From: Atopobiaceae bacterium UBA1367
Lineage (GTDB): Bacteria > Actinomycetota > Coriobacteriia > Coriobacteriales > Atopobiaceae
Direction: 5' to 3'
Length of the DNA stretch: 64,000 bases
Assembly (NCBI GenBank): GCA_002305995.1
Contig: DBRN01000012.1
Span: 158,841 to 222,840 of the forward strand
Shown: positions 42,497 to 50,284 of the stretch, piece after piece
How positions within the stretch are numbered: position 1 is the first letter of the stretch
Layout: each line of letters begins with the position of its first letter
Notes under the pieces: model-generated
Databases searched by the model: none
Told to the model about the DNA's origin: nothing
The model's input: only the letters and a program-made list of their open reading frames with translations
Position numbers and translations under genes: made by a program

Positions 42497-43480
42497 GTGG
42501 ACTTCTCTGGCAACAAGCGTCCTGATGACATGGTTCGCATCACCACCCCCGAGCTGGCCGACGCCTTCATCGGGGAGGCCGTGGAGGCTATGCGCGCGCA
42601 GGTGGGGGATGGCAAGGTGCTGCTGGCACTTTCCGGCGGTGTGGATTCTTCTGTGGTCGCGGCGCTGCTCATCAAGGCCATCGGCAGGCAGCTCGTGTGC
42701 GTGCACGTGAACCACGGCCTCATGCGCAAGGGCGAGTCCGAGCAGGTCATCGATGTGTTCCAGAACCAGATGGGCGCCGAGCTCGTCTTCGTGGATGCCA
42801 CGGACCGCTTCCTCAATAAGCTGGCCGGCGTGGCCGACCCCGAAGCCAAGCGCCACATCATCGGCGAGGAGTTCATCAAGGTCTTCGCCGAGGAGGCTGC
42901 CAAGCTCGAGGGCATCTCCTTCCTCGGCCAGGGCACCATCTATCCCGATATCCTCGAGTCCGAGGCCGGGGTCAAGGCCCACCACAACGTGGGCGGCCTG
43001 CCTAAGGATCTGGATTTCGAGCTCGTCGAACCCGTCAAGCTGCTCTTCAAGGACGAGGTCCGCATGGTGGGCAAGCAGCTCGGCCTGCCCGATGGCATGG
43101 TCTACCGCCAGCCCTTCCCCGGTCCGGGCCTCGGCGTGCGCTGCCTTGGCGCTATAACCCGTGACCGCCTCGCCGCCCTGCGCGAGGCCGATGCGATCGT
43201 CCGCGAGGAGATCGATGCCGCCGGCCTCGACATCTGGCAGTACTTCTGCGTGGTGCCCGACATGCGGGCAACGGGCGTGCGCGATGGCAGGCGCGCCTAC
43301 GAGTGGCCCTGCATCATCCGCTGCGTCGACAGCATCGATGTCATGACGGCCGAGGTTCGCGAGCTGGGCTGGGCACTGCTCAAGAAGATCACCGGCCGCA
43401 TCTTGGCCGAGGTGCCGGGCATCTGCCGCGTGTGCTACGACCTTACGCCCAAGCCCATCGGGACTGTTGAGTGGGAATAA
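42497..43480 (+). CDS. guaA: GMP synthase ATP-pyrophosphatase subunit (no amidotransferase domain)
   Basis: A 327-residue protein matching the C-terminal two thirds of GMP synthase. It carries the ATP-pyrophosphatase domain (P-loop LALSGGVDSSVVAALL, HVNHGLMRKGE, FLGQGTIYPDI) and the dimerisation domain ending RVCYDLTPKPIGTVEWE. The glutamine amidotransferase domain (about 190 residues) normally fused at the N terminus is absent, and no gene for it lies nearby. The protein therefore needs a separate subunit, as in archaeal two-subunit enzymes, or uses ammonia. The GTG at 42497 follows GAAGGAGG. Its last 14 bases form the attachment core of the mobile DNA that follows. Confidence 0.9.
   Translation: MDFSGNKRPDDMVRITTPELADAFIGEAVEAMRAQVGDGKVLLALSGGVDSSVVAALLIKAIGRQLVCVHVNHGLMRKGESEQVIDVFQNQMGAELVFVDATDRFLNKLAGVADPEAKRHIIGEEFIKVFAEEAAKLEGISFLGQGTIYPDILESEAGVKAHHNVGGLPKDLDFELVEPVKLLFKDEVRMVGKQLGLPDGMVYRQPFPGPGLGVRCLGAITRDRLAALREADAIVREEIDAAGLDIWQYFCVVPDMRATGVRDGRRAYEWPCIIRCVDSIDVMTAEVRELGWALLKKITGRILAEVPGICRVCYDLTPKPIGTVEWE
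43467..43480. mobile_element. Attachment-site core at the 3' end of guaA (left)
   Basis: TTGAGTGGGAATAA, the last codons and stop of guaA, recurs exactly at 58602-58615, and GAGTGGGAGTAA with one mismatch is at 51568-51579. The guaA 3' end is a known insertion hotspot for genomic islands, and the island genes start directly after this point while the guaA coding end stays intact. Confidence 0.8.
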
Positions 43481-43526
43481 ATTCCGCACATTATAGTGAG
43501 GTTCTATCTGGTCATTTAACATGTTT

Positions 43527-43588
43527 CCCAGTGGTTTTGGCGCGTTGAAATCATCGATTTTGCACCGCCAAACCACTGGGTTTCTTTT
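43527..43588 (+). terminator. Strong intrinsic terminator after guaA
   Basis: CCCAGTGGTTTTGGCG (43527-43542) pairs with CGCCAAACCACTGGG (43566-43580), followed by TTTCTTTTA. It lies just inside the mobile DNA, so it is supplied by the element and would end guaA transcription before the restriction-modification genes. Confidence 0.85.
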
Positions 43589-43890
43589 ACTTTCAGGGGT
43601 CTCTCAAGTGCGAGAATGACGACTTGCTCACCATAATGTGCGGGAAAGTTCCTGTCTTTATTTTGACGAAAGCAATCATAGATTTGGTTGTGTCGTAATC
43701 GATCCGGGATGCAGTTTGCGAATTTGCATCGTCAAACGACGTCATACGCTGTTTCCTTGCTTAATCCGCCTTTTACACGATGATGCTTTAACAGACAATT
43801 CAAATCCAGTGGCCTTGCAAGATGACCATACCCGATTCGTTGGCTTAAAATGCAAGTCTAGGATTGTTTACAGCTTATGAATGGACCTGA
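43589..43890. other. AT-rich leader of the restriction-modification operon
   Basis: About 300 bases with markedly lower GC than the chromosome. A short open frame of 80 codons at 43638-43880 has no recognisable features. The region probably holds the promoter of the methyltransferase gene, but I see no clear boxes. Confidence 0.4.
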
Positions 43891-45075
43891 ATGACCAACA
43901 CGCTAAAAATGATTGATCTCTTCGCTGGTGCGGGAGGATTATCGGAAGGTCTGGCCCAAGCGGGCTTCGTCTCTCTCTTTGCAAATGAGTTTGAACCGGT
44001 ATACGCAACCACTTATAAGAACAACCATCCATCAGCCCTCGTCTCAACAACCGATATTCGCGATATAGATGCCGCCGAAGTCCGTTCTTCTATCAATATG
44101 GATAGAGAAGAGCTTGACTTGTTGGCTGGTGGGCCTCCGTGTCAGGGATTCTCGATCAATGCCCCCATTAGATCGTCGAAGGATGCCAGAAACCATCTGT
44201 TCAAAGAGTTTCTCCGCTTTGTCGAGGAGTTTGCACCTAGGGCTGTACTAATCGAAAACGTACCAGGACTGGTTTCTTTTGAGCATGGAGCAACGCTTCA
44301 GGCAATTTTGGATTCTTTGGCCGAACTCGGGTATGGAGCCGATGTTCGCATTCTCGGTGCCGCGTATTACGGAGTTCCTCAAATGCGTTGGCGTACTATC
44401 GTCATCGGGTCCCGTGGCAAAGAGCTGCCAAGCGATGTTTTTCCAGAACCCTTGTGTCATGCGCCAATAAGAGCAAACTTCAGAACTTATTTCAATGGGC
44501 TGAACATTGTCCAAGAACCAACTTCCGAAACAGAAGCTAAATTCGTCACTGTTAGGGAAGCGATAGGCGACCTGCCTCCATTGGATAATGGTGAGCGAGG
44601 TGCTTCAATAAAAGATTACAGATGCGAGCCTTTTTGCGATTATCAAAGACGGATGCGCATAGGCTCGGCAGGTGTTTTCAATCATGAAGCACCTCGACTT
44701 TCTAGCATTAATATGGAACGTCTCAAATACATTAAGCCTGGTGGTAACTGGCTTGACATACCTTTCGATATGCTTCCAAAAGGTATGCAGCGGGCTAAAC
44801 GCGGTGACCATACGAAGCGCTATGGCAGGCCAGACCCTGATGGACTTGCGTCGACTATATTGACGAAATGCGACCCTCATTGGGGATCTTTCTTCCATTT
44901 CGAGCAAGATAGGTCATTTACCGTTCGTGAAGCTGCAAGAATTCAGTCATTTCCAGATAGTTTTGTTTTTACCGGCAGCATGGCTCAACAGTTTGCTCAA
45001 GCGGGAAATGCTGTCCCGCCACTACTTGCCGAAGCTGTTGGCAGGTCGATAAAAAATAGGCTGCTAGGAGATTAG
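43891..45075 (+). CDS. DNA cytosine-5 methyltransferase
   Basis: A 394-residue C5-cytosine methyltransferase with all core motifs: DLFAGAGGLSEG (I, AdoMet binding), GGPPCQGFS (IV, catalytic Cys), IENVPGL (VI), QMRWRT (VIII) and QAGNAVPP (X). The region between VIII and X, about residues 170-330, is the target-recognition part and is not diagnostic by eye. It overlaps no gene and is followed without a gap by a NotI-like endonuclease, so it should protect the host DNA from that enzyme. GC content is much lower than that of chromosomal genes here, a sign of transfer. Confidence 0.95.
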   Translation: MTNTLKMIDLFAGAGGLSEGLAQAGFVSLFANEFEPVYATTYKNNHPSALVSTTDIRDIDAAEVRSSINMDREELDLLAGGPPCQGFSINAPIRSSKDARNHLFKEFLRFVEEFAPRAVLIENVPGLVSFEHGATLQAILDSLAELGYGADVRILGAAYYGVPQMRWRTIVIGSRGKELPSDVFPEPLCHAPIRANFRTYFNGLNIVQEPTSETEAKFVTVREAIGDLPPLDNGERGASIKDYRCEPFCDYQRRMRIGSAGVFNHEAPRLSSINMERLKYIKPGGNWLDIPFDMLPKGMQRAKRGDHTKRYGRPDPDGLASTILTKCDPHWGSFFHFEQDRSFTVREAARIQSFPDSFVFTGSMAQQFAQAGNAVPPLLAEAVGRSIKNRLLGD

Positions 45076-46029
45076 ATGTCTGGATATATCGCCGACTTTT
45101 TCGGCTATCGAGCAGAAGATCAGTCGGAAACTGCAAAGCAATATGCTCTTAGAAAAGTATGCCCCGTTCTTGGAACCGAATGCACAAAACGCCTTGGACG
45201 AGACAGGGACGCCTCGGGAGCGTGCGCAGTGAGACAAGCGACGCCTGGAAAGCCAGATGTCATTTGTTGCCCAATTAGGCTTTATGCAGACGATTACAAG
45301 TTACTGAAAATAATTTCAGCGCGCGCATTTCAATGCGAGTTGAATCTATATGCGGGACGCGTAGCTGTAGAAAAGGCGATAGAAGAGAACGGAGCTGTAG
45401 CTGTATTTGGACACGGATGGGGTGGCGAGCTTCAACTTCCACAACGAAACGGTCAAGGGTCCTATTCGGTAGATTGGATGCTCGCGCGATTAGACGGCGA
45501 GGGTATGCTAGCAGAGATTAGCGCCATTGAAGTTCAGACAATCGATACCACTGGCAATTATCACGATAGCCGCGATGCGCTGCTACGAAACAGAACGATG
45601 GTCAAAAGCACAGTCGGTTTAAACTGGGAAAACGTATCCAAGCGTATTCTTCCGCAAATCATTTACAAAGGACAGGTGCTGCAGCGAGAGTCGTTATGTC
45701 GTACTGGTCTTTATTTCGTCTGTCCGCAACCGGTATTCGAAAGAGTTATTGATCGCTTGGGCGGCAGAAACAATCTACCCGAATTCCCTGCTGGTCAACC
45801 TGGCACCGTGCATTTTTTCAGTTACGACTTTAATCATGAAGTTGACGCCGTTGACGGCGTGATGCGACCACTTGCATTCAGGGAAGAGTATTGTACTGCC
45901 GTGCATAAAGTCCAAGAGGCGTTCTCGAACATCGCGCTTCCGGAAACTAACGTATACAAGTCGGCTATCGAGCGCGCATTGTATGGTGAAGTTACTTACG
46001 GAGTAGTAGAGATTCCATCGCTGTTCTAA
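45076..46029 (+). CDS. NotI-like type II restriction endonuclease
   Basis: A 317-residue protein whose N-terminal third, with FFGYRAEDQSETAKQYALRKVCP, GTECTKRLGRD, a further cysteine in SGACAVR and PDVICCPIRLY, resembles the cysteine-rich, metal-binding region of the NotI endonuclease family. A likely PD-(D/E)xK-type core follows (YSVDWMLARLDGEGMLAEISAIEVQTID, with D..EVQ). Its ATG directly follows the methyltransferase stop, so the pair is a type II restriction-modification operon. The recognition site is unknown; NotI relatives often cut long GC-rich sites, which would be frequent in this genome without methylation. The family call is by pattern and should be searched. Confidence 0.65.
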   Translation: MSGYIADFFGYRAEDQSETAKQYALRKVCPVLGTECTKRLGRDRDASGACAVRQATPGKPDVICCPIRLYADDYKLLKIISARAFQCELNLYAGRVAVEKAIEENGAVAVFGHGWGGELQLPQRNGQGSYSVDWMLARLDGEGMLAEISAIEVQTIDTTGNYHDSRDALLRNRTMVKSTVGLNWENVSKRILPQIIYKGQVLQRESLCRTGLYFVCPQPVFERVIDRLGGRNNLPEFPAGQPGTVHFFSYDFNHEVDAVDGVMRPLAFREEYCTAVHKVQEAFSNIALPETNVYKSAIERALYGEVTYGVVEIPSLF

Positions 46030-46493
46030 ACTTGCTCGTTCACATTATTACTGCCTGAGTACTTGTTCGGTTCGAAAAGCTCGTAGCCGAAGCGCTTCCC
46101 TGTGAGCGAATTAAGCTGTTCGCAAATCCCGCGAACCCCTTCATCCACTGCGTCCAGCTTCCCTGCTGCGTGTTTTAACGCATCAAGCGCATCCATGCTG
46201 TCGGCTTCGTCACGCTTCAGATAATAGGCAATAGCGTTGAGTGCGTGGATGCCCTGGTTGTAGTGGTACCCGAGCCTGCGAATCTGAAGCGCGATCCTGA
46301 CAGCTCCCCAACGGTCAATTACGAACAGGTCCGATTCTTCTTCCATGCCCTCATCGACCATGCGCAAAGGAAGGTTTATCAGCATGCGCATGTAGTCGGT
46401 CTGCGTCATGCCGAACTCCTCGCATCGCCGTTTCAGGAGGGTCTTGTCCTGCTGGGAGATTCGTATGTCAAGCCTGAAAAGTTGTTCGGTCAT
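46026..46493 (-). CDS. MobC-like relaxosome/mobilisation protein
   Basis: A 155-residue protein starting MTEQLFRLDIRISQQDKTLLKRRCEEFGMTQTDYMRMLI, a ribbon-helix-helix-like N terminus typical of plasmid mobilisation accessory proteins, followed by IALQIRRLGYHYNQGIHALNAIAYYL, the conserved MobC C-terminal motif region. It would help a relaxase open oriT, but no relaxase gene is visible, so the element may be mobilised by another conjugative element. The ATG at 46493 follows AAAGGAAT. Its end overlaps the convergent endonuclease gene by 4 bases. Confidence 0.75.
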   Translation of the reverse strand: MTEQLFRLDIRISQQDKTLLKRRCEEFGMTQTDYMRMLINLPLRMVDEGMEEESDLFVIDRWGAVRIALQIRRLGYHYNQGIHALNAIAYYLKRDEADSMDALDALKHAAGKLDAVDEGVRGICEQLNSLTGKRFGYELFEPNKYSGSNNVNEQV

Positions 46494-46516
46494 CGTATTC
46501 CTTTCAGCTAAGGGGC

Positions 46517-46679
46517 GCGGGGCGTTCCCCCGCATGAGCCGCAAACCCGGCTTGGGCATTGCGGAGCCCAATCCGGCAATTAGAAAAAGCGGCGGATGCG
46601 GGGAGCAGACCTCCCTCCAAATGCCCCGCCCGCTCCGAATCGGCCAGATGCTGCTCTGTACGCTTGCTGTACTGAGCAG
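46517..46679. other. Candidate transfer origin (hairpin-rich region)
   Basis: The 272-base gap upstream of the MobC-like gene contains several stems: GGGG/CCCC at 46517-46531, TTGGGC/GCCCAA at 46552-46571 and CTGCTC/GAGCAG with inner GTAC repeats at 46651-46679. Transfer origins of mobilisable elements commonly lie here. No known nick sequence was recognised. Confidence 0.35.
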
Positions 46680-46765
46680 GCTACTTGCTAATCTGCCGTA
46701 CGCTGTACCGCCGCTCTCCTGTCTATGACGGAATGACGAAAATGACGGGTTCTCGGACATACCCC

Positions 46766-47803
46766 TCACGCGTCACGTGACGGTCGGTCGGGTATCTCCA
46801 AATGTCCGTCAATCACGTCATTTGCGTCATCCTCTATGGTTTCCAAATGAATGATTCTCGCGGATCCCGTCCGCTCCCTCGTGCATCTGACGCCGCGTTC
46901 CAGTAGGTAATTCCGATAGCTGCCGAGGTGCCTGCCCAGGACGCTGCTCCTGATAGTTCCGCAATCAAGCAACCCGATTAGCTCGCTGGCCGTTCCCGTC
47001 CAATCTTCCTGCCGGAGGTCCATGAATCCTGCCACTGCCTGAATGCACGCGGGCACTTCGGTTTCCTCTAAATCGTCGCTGCTCAAGGACTCTATGAACT
47101 CCCACTCACCGTCCCTGAAAAGCAGCCTGAGCTCTTGGAATTCGACATCGCGCCCGGTCACGGATAGGGTCGCGTACTTGTCGCTCCTCTTGTCCTTGTC
47201 AAGCACGAATACGGTGTCGCAGGCGCCCATGAGTCCGTTGGTGCCGCTGATGTTCGCGAACACGTCATCGGGATCACGGGCCTTTCGCGTATGGTGGACG
47301 ACCATGAGGGCTATGGAATGGTTGTCAGCGAACTCCTTGAGAATGCGCAGGTCTGAGTAATCCGCCGAATAGGCGTTGTCGTAGATGCCGTTGCGCACTA
47401 TCTGCAGCGTGTCCAGCATCACGAGCTTCGTATCAGGGTGTTCAGTCATGTAGTCTTCGAGCTGGGCGATCAGGCCTCCGCCGATGTTGGATGAGCGAAC
47501 GGCGATTTCGAAATCGTCGTCCGTCTGCTCGGTGATCAGCTCGAGGCGGTTGCCTACGCGCTTGAACGTGTCCTCGAGGGCGAGGTACAGAACCGGGCTC
47601 CTGGTTGTGGGGAGATCCCAGAACGGCTCGCCTGCAACGACATGGAGCCCTAAGTTTAGCATCAGGAACGATTTGCCGAACTTCGGCGGCGAGACGATCA
47701 TCGACAGGCCGAGCGGCAATAGTCCCTCCACTATCCACTCGGTTTCCCCGAAATCGTGCTCTATCAGCCATTGTGCGCCGCGTGCATCGAGTTTTTCAAT
47801 CAT
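46766..47803 (-). CDS. RepA-like AAA ATPase (AAA_25)
   Basis: A 345-residue RecA-fold ATPase. It opens with EWIVEGLLPLGLSMIVSPPKFGKSFL, a Walker A variant typical of RepA/AAA_25 helicase-like proteins of plasmids and integrative elements, and continues with LVMLDTLQIVRN (Walker B) and ALMVVHHTRKA (sensor). DVFANISGTNGLMGACDTVFVL is a further family stretch. A C-terminal winged-helix-like region (about residues 250-345) may bind DNA. It probably supports replication of the excised element. The next gene upstream, a relaxosome-like protein, ends 10 bases before it. Confidence 0.8.
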   Translation of the reverse strand: MIEKLDARGAQWLIEHDFGETEWIVEGLLPLGLSMIVSPPKFGKSFLMLNLGLHVVAGEPFWDLPTTRSPVLYLALEDTFKRVGNRLELITEQTDDDFEIAVRSSNIGGGLIAQLEDYMTEHPDTKLVMLDTLQIVRNGIYDNAYSADYSDLRILKEFADNHSIALMVVHHTRKARDPDDVFANISGTNGLMGACDTVFVLDKDKRSDKYATLSVTGRDVEFQELRLLFRDGEWEFIESLSSDDLEETEVPACIQAVAGFMDLRQEDWTGTASELIGLLDCGTIRSSVLGRHLGSYRNYLLERGVRCTRERTGSARIIHLETIEDDANDVIDGHLEIPDRPSRDA

Positions 47804-47813
47804 CAGAATCCTC

Positions 47814-48221
47814 CTATTCTTCTTTGGTGCGAGAGATATTTCGGTTGCGGGCGCCTATTCGCTTGTAGTTCAGCAACGGATCGTCGTCGCGCACGGGAGC
47901 CTTCTCCTCTCCGAGCCTGCGGCAGACGCTCAAGACAGTCGCAAGCTCCTCCTGAAGCTCCTGGGTCATCTGCCCTGCGTCCTCGATTCTCGAAAGCTCG
48001 TCGCAGAGGGCCTCCAGGCGCTTCCTGAGGGCCTTTTCCACCTTCACGCTGGGCTCGACCACCAAAGTCCGCTTAAGCGCCCTGCTGAGAATGTAGTCCT
48101 GTTTGCACATCCCCGAAATCTGGGCCATGTGCGCTATGAGCGCCGCCTCCTCGTCGGAGGCCCGCAGGCCGATGAAGCGGTTACGGAAGCGCCCGCTGCG
48201 GTCGTTGTTCCTCTCGGACAT
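47814..48221 (-). CDS. Small relaxosome-like DNA-binding protein
   Basis: A 135-residue basic protein. RFRNRFIGLRASDEEAALIAHMAQISGMCKQDYILSRAL resembles the N-terminal region of MobC-like mobilisation proteins found next to integrases in actinobacterial and clostridial elements. A coiled-coil-like stretch follows (about residues 55-110). It sits between the RepA-like ATPase and the integrase in one direction with gaps of 10 and 3 bases, so all three are probably cotranscribed. Function is inferred from family resemblance and context. Confidence 0.65.
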   Translation of the reverse strand: MSERNNDRSGRFRNRFIGLRASDEEAALIAHMAQISGMCKQDYILSRALKRTLVVEPSVKVEKALRKRLEALCDELSRIEDAGQMTQELQEELATVLSVCRRLGEEKAPVRDDDPLLNYKRIGARNRNISRTKEE

Positions 48222-48224
48222 CGC

Positions 48225-49298
48225 TCATCGCCCCCTGTACGTGTCGAGATCCTTCGCCATGCTGCTCTGCTTGTTGGGGAACAGGTGCGCGTACTGGAAG
48301 GTTATGTCCGTGCTCTCGTGGCCCATGCGCTCCGCGATGGCTGGGATGCTGTAATCGAGCTCGATAAGCAGCGACACGTGGCTGTGCCTCAGATCATGGA
48401 TTCTGATCCGGTCGAGCCCTGCTTCCTTGCAACCCCGATCCATCTCGTGGTGCATGTACGACTTGCTCATCTGGAAGATCCTGTCGCGGGAGTTGAGGTA
48501 CTTCGCGAGCCTGAAGAACTCGCGCATCTCCTCGGTAAGGAACTTCGGCATAACAACCTTTCGCACCGACTTCGCCGTCTTAGGCGTGGTAATGACGTCT
48601 TTCCTGTTAAGGCGCTGGTACGACTTCGTGACGCTCAGCAAATCGTTGTCAAGGTCGAAATCGGCCTTGGTAAGGGCCAGGAGCTCGCCGAGCCGCAACC
48701 CGCACCAGTAGAGAAGTTCAAACGCGTGGTAGCTCATCGGCTTGTCGCGCATGACCTCAGCGAACCGCTCGTATTGCTCGGGCGTCCATATCTTCATCTC
48801 GTCATGCTGGGTCGAGCCGATCTTGCCCGCTGTTGCCATCGGGTTCGACCTCAGCCCGTAGAATCGGCATGCGTGATTAAGCATGCTCGAGAGCTCCGTG
48901 CATATGGTGCGCAGGTACGTCTGCGAGTAACCGGCGCCGGAGCGATCGCGGTAGGACAGCAGCCCGTTTTCCCACCTGAGTATGTCTGCCGCCGTGATCT
49001 CACTCAGCTTTATCTCGCCGAGCTCGGGAAGGATCTTTGTTTCGATGATGTGCTTCTTCGTGAGCCACGTGTTGAGCTTCACGCGAGGCATCTTGTCCTC
49101 CTCGTATTGCTTGTAGAAGGCGTTGAGCGTCATCGAGGGCGCGTTTGTGTGCAGGGCTAGGTAGTCCTTCTCCCATTCCACAGCCGCCTTGCGGGTCGCA
49201 AATCCTCGTTTCGTCGTCCGCTGCCGTTCGCCGTGGTGGTCGACGTACGAAACCTGCGAGTACCACGTCCCCCGCCCAGCATCCTTGTAGACCGCCAT
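48225..49298 (-). CDS. int: Tyrosine recombinase (integrase)
   Basis: A 357-residue phage/ICE-type integrase. The N-terminal arm-binding domain (YKDAGRGTWYSQVSYVDHHGERQRTTKRGFATRKAA) and core-binding domain precede the catalytic domain. There the active residues are visible: Arg in WCGLRLGEL, Lys in TPKTAKSVRKV, His and Arg in HDLRHSH, a second His in MGHEST, and the nucleophile tyrosine in FQYAHLF. The start at 49298 follows GGAGGCGAGG. It is the likely enzyme for insertion at the guaA 3' end, though it lies 5.8 kb from that end. The excisionase frame overlaps its 5' part. Confidence 0.94.
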   Translation of the reverse strand: MAVYKDAGRGTWYSQVSYVDHHGERQRTTKRGFATRKAAVEWEKDYLALHTNAPSMTLNAFYKQYEEDKMPRVKLNTWLTKKHIIETKILPELGEIKLSEITAADILRWENGLLSYRDRSGAGYSQTYLRTICTELSSMLNHACRFYGLRSNPMATAGKIGSTQHDEMKIWTPEQYERFAEVMRDKPMSYHAFELLYWCGLRLGELLALTKADFDLDNDLLSVTKSYQRLNRKDVITTPKTAKSVRKVVMPKFLTEEMREFFRLAKYLNSRDRIFQMSKSYMHHEMDRGCKEAGLDRIRIHDLRHSHVSLLIELDYSIPAIAERMGHESTDITFQYAHLFPNKQSSMAKDLDTYRGR

Positions 49299-49536
49299 CG
49301 TCCTCGCCTCCGTCTTGAGCGTCGTCTTGGCCCTTCCTTGCTCCGGGCGTTTCCGTGGCGAAGTAGCGTTCCTCAAGGTATGCGCTGTTCACCTTCCCCG
49401 GGATGGTGAGGATCCCTTGCTCTTTCAGGTCGTTGTTGAGCCTGCGTATGACGCGGTAGGCGTACGACCGCGACACCTTCAACCGCTCGCAGACCTCCTC
49501 CACGCCGATCATGCTGCCTTTCCCTTCATTGGTCAT
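49000..49536 (-). CDS. Excisionase-like HTH protein with an abnormal C terminus
   Basis: The first 65 residues (MTNEGKGSMIGVEEVCERLKVSRSYAYRVIRRLNNDLKEQG, then ILTIPGKVNSAYLEERYF) match small excisionases of ICE-like elements, which are normally about 65-75 residues long. Here the frame runs on to 178 residues, overlapping the integrase start by 299 bases in another frame; the extra part (GARKGQDDAQDGGEDD...) is unlike any protein I know. A small deletion that removed the normal stop is the simplest reading. The ATG at 49536 follows AGGAAGG. It probably controls excision direction with the integrase. Confidence 0.65.
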   Translation of the reverse strand: MTNEGKGSMIGVEEVCERLKVSRSYAYRVIRRLNNDLKEQGILTIPGKVNSAYLEERYFATETPGARKGQDDAQDGGEDDGGLQGCWAGDVVLAGFVRRPPRRTAADDETRICDPQGGCGMGEGLPSPAHKRALDDAQRLLQAIRGGQDASREAQHVAHEEAHHRNKDPSRARRDKAE

Positions 49537-49572
49537 CTCATGTCCTTCCTCTCGCTTCGATGTTCCAGAATG

Positions 49573-49657
49573 CTCACGTATTTGTGCTCTTCCTCCTTGT
49601 GATGATAACCTCACGTATTTGTGCTGTCAACGCTAACCTTTACAAATACGTGAGGTT
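49573..49657. promoter_or_regulatory. Three repressor operators between excisionase and CI-like repressor
   Basis: CTCACGTATTTGTGCT occurs at 49573-49588 and 49610-49625, and the reverse complement ACAAATACGTGAGGTT at 49642-49657. The last two form an exact 16-base inverted pair (AACCTCACGTATTTGT at 49607-49622). One copy overlaps the region upstream of the excisionase start and the others lie at the repressor promoter, a layout like a phage genetic switch. Confidence 0.85.
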
Positions 49658-49708
49658 TTTATACAATTGCGCTTGTCGTGCTATGCGGTTTCAATCGAGG
49701 AGCGACCA

Positions 49709-50281
49709 GTGAGCATAACCAGCAAAATCTACAAGCACAGAAAGAGGCTCGGGATGACGCAGGCTGAGCTTGCGGAGAAGGCTGGACTGAGCGAGTCGGC
49801 CATCAGGAGCTACGAGCTGGGCAACAGGATCCCCAAGCCATCGCACCGCGAGGCGATAGCGAAAGCGCTCGGGATAAACCCCAAAACGCTCGATGACTTC
49901 TACGGCGAAGACGTCGATGCTACGATCCAATGCCTGATGGACATGGAGTCCAACGAAATGATCCGTCCCGTGCTCATCGACGGGATCGCATACCTCATGC
50001 CGATGCAGGTCGATATGGAAACCGGCGTCCAGGAGTGGGCCGAGAAGCAGCTTGAGTACGCCTATCAGGACCTAGGCGATGACGAGTATGCAACTTGGAA
50101 GGACTCCTACAAGCAGGCGGGTGCCCAGAAGCGGACAGCCACAAATGCTGCCAATGCGCATTTCGACTTCAGGAAAGCTCATGGCAAGCATTTGGAAGAT
50201 GAGCTTGCCAAGTTGCCGTTAGAGAGCGACCGCGATGTTGTAAGAAACAGGGTGGACGCAGGTAATCAACAAGAGGTGTAG
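49709..50281 (+). CDS. CI/Xre-type repressor of the element
   Basis: A 190-residue regulator. Residues about 3-65 form an Xre helix-turn-helix (KIYKHRKRLGMTQAELAEKAGLSESAIRSYELGNRIPKPSHREAIAKALGI). The rest is helical and has no peptidase motif, so it is not a LexA-type self-cleaving repressor. The GTG at 49709 has CGAGGAG upstream. It is transcribed away from the excisionase-integrase genes across three operator copies, so it probably keeps the element silent. A DUF4238 gene begins 3 bases after its stop and is probably expressed with it in the integrated state. Confidence 0.85.
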   Translation: MSITSKIYKHRKRLGMTQAELAEKAGLSESAIRSYELGNRIPKPSHREAIAKALGINPKTLDDFYGEDVDATIQCLMDMESNEMIRPVLIDGIAYLMPMQVDMETGVQEWAEKQLEYAYQDLGDDEYATWKDSYKQAGAQKRTATNAANAHFDFRKAHGKHLEDELAKLPLESDRDVVRNRVDAGNQQEV

Positions 50282-50284
50282 TTC

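Noticed and set aside
43638..43880. An 80-codon open frame before the methyltransferase
   Set aside because: There is no ribosome site, domain or plausible composition; treated as leader DNA.
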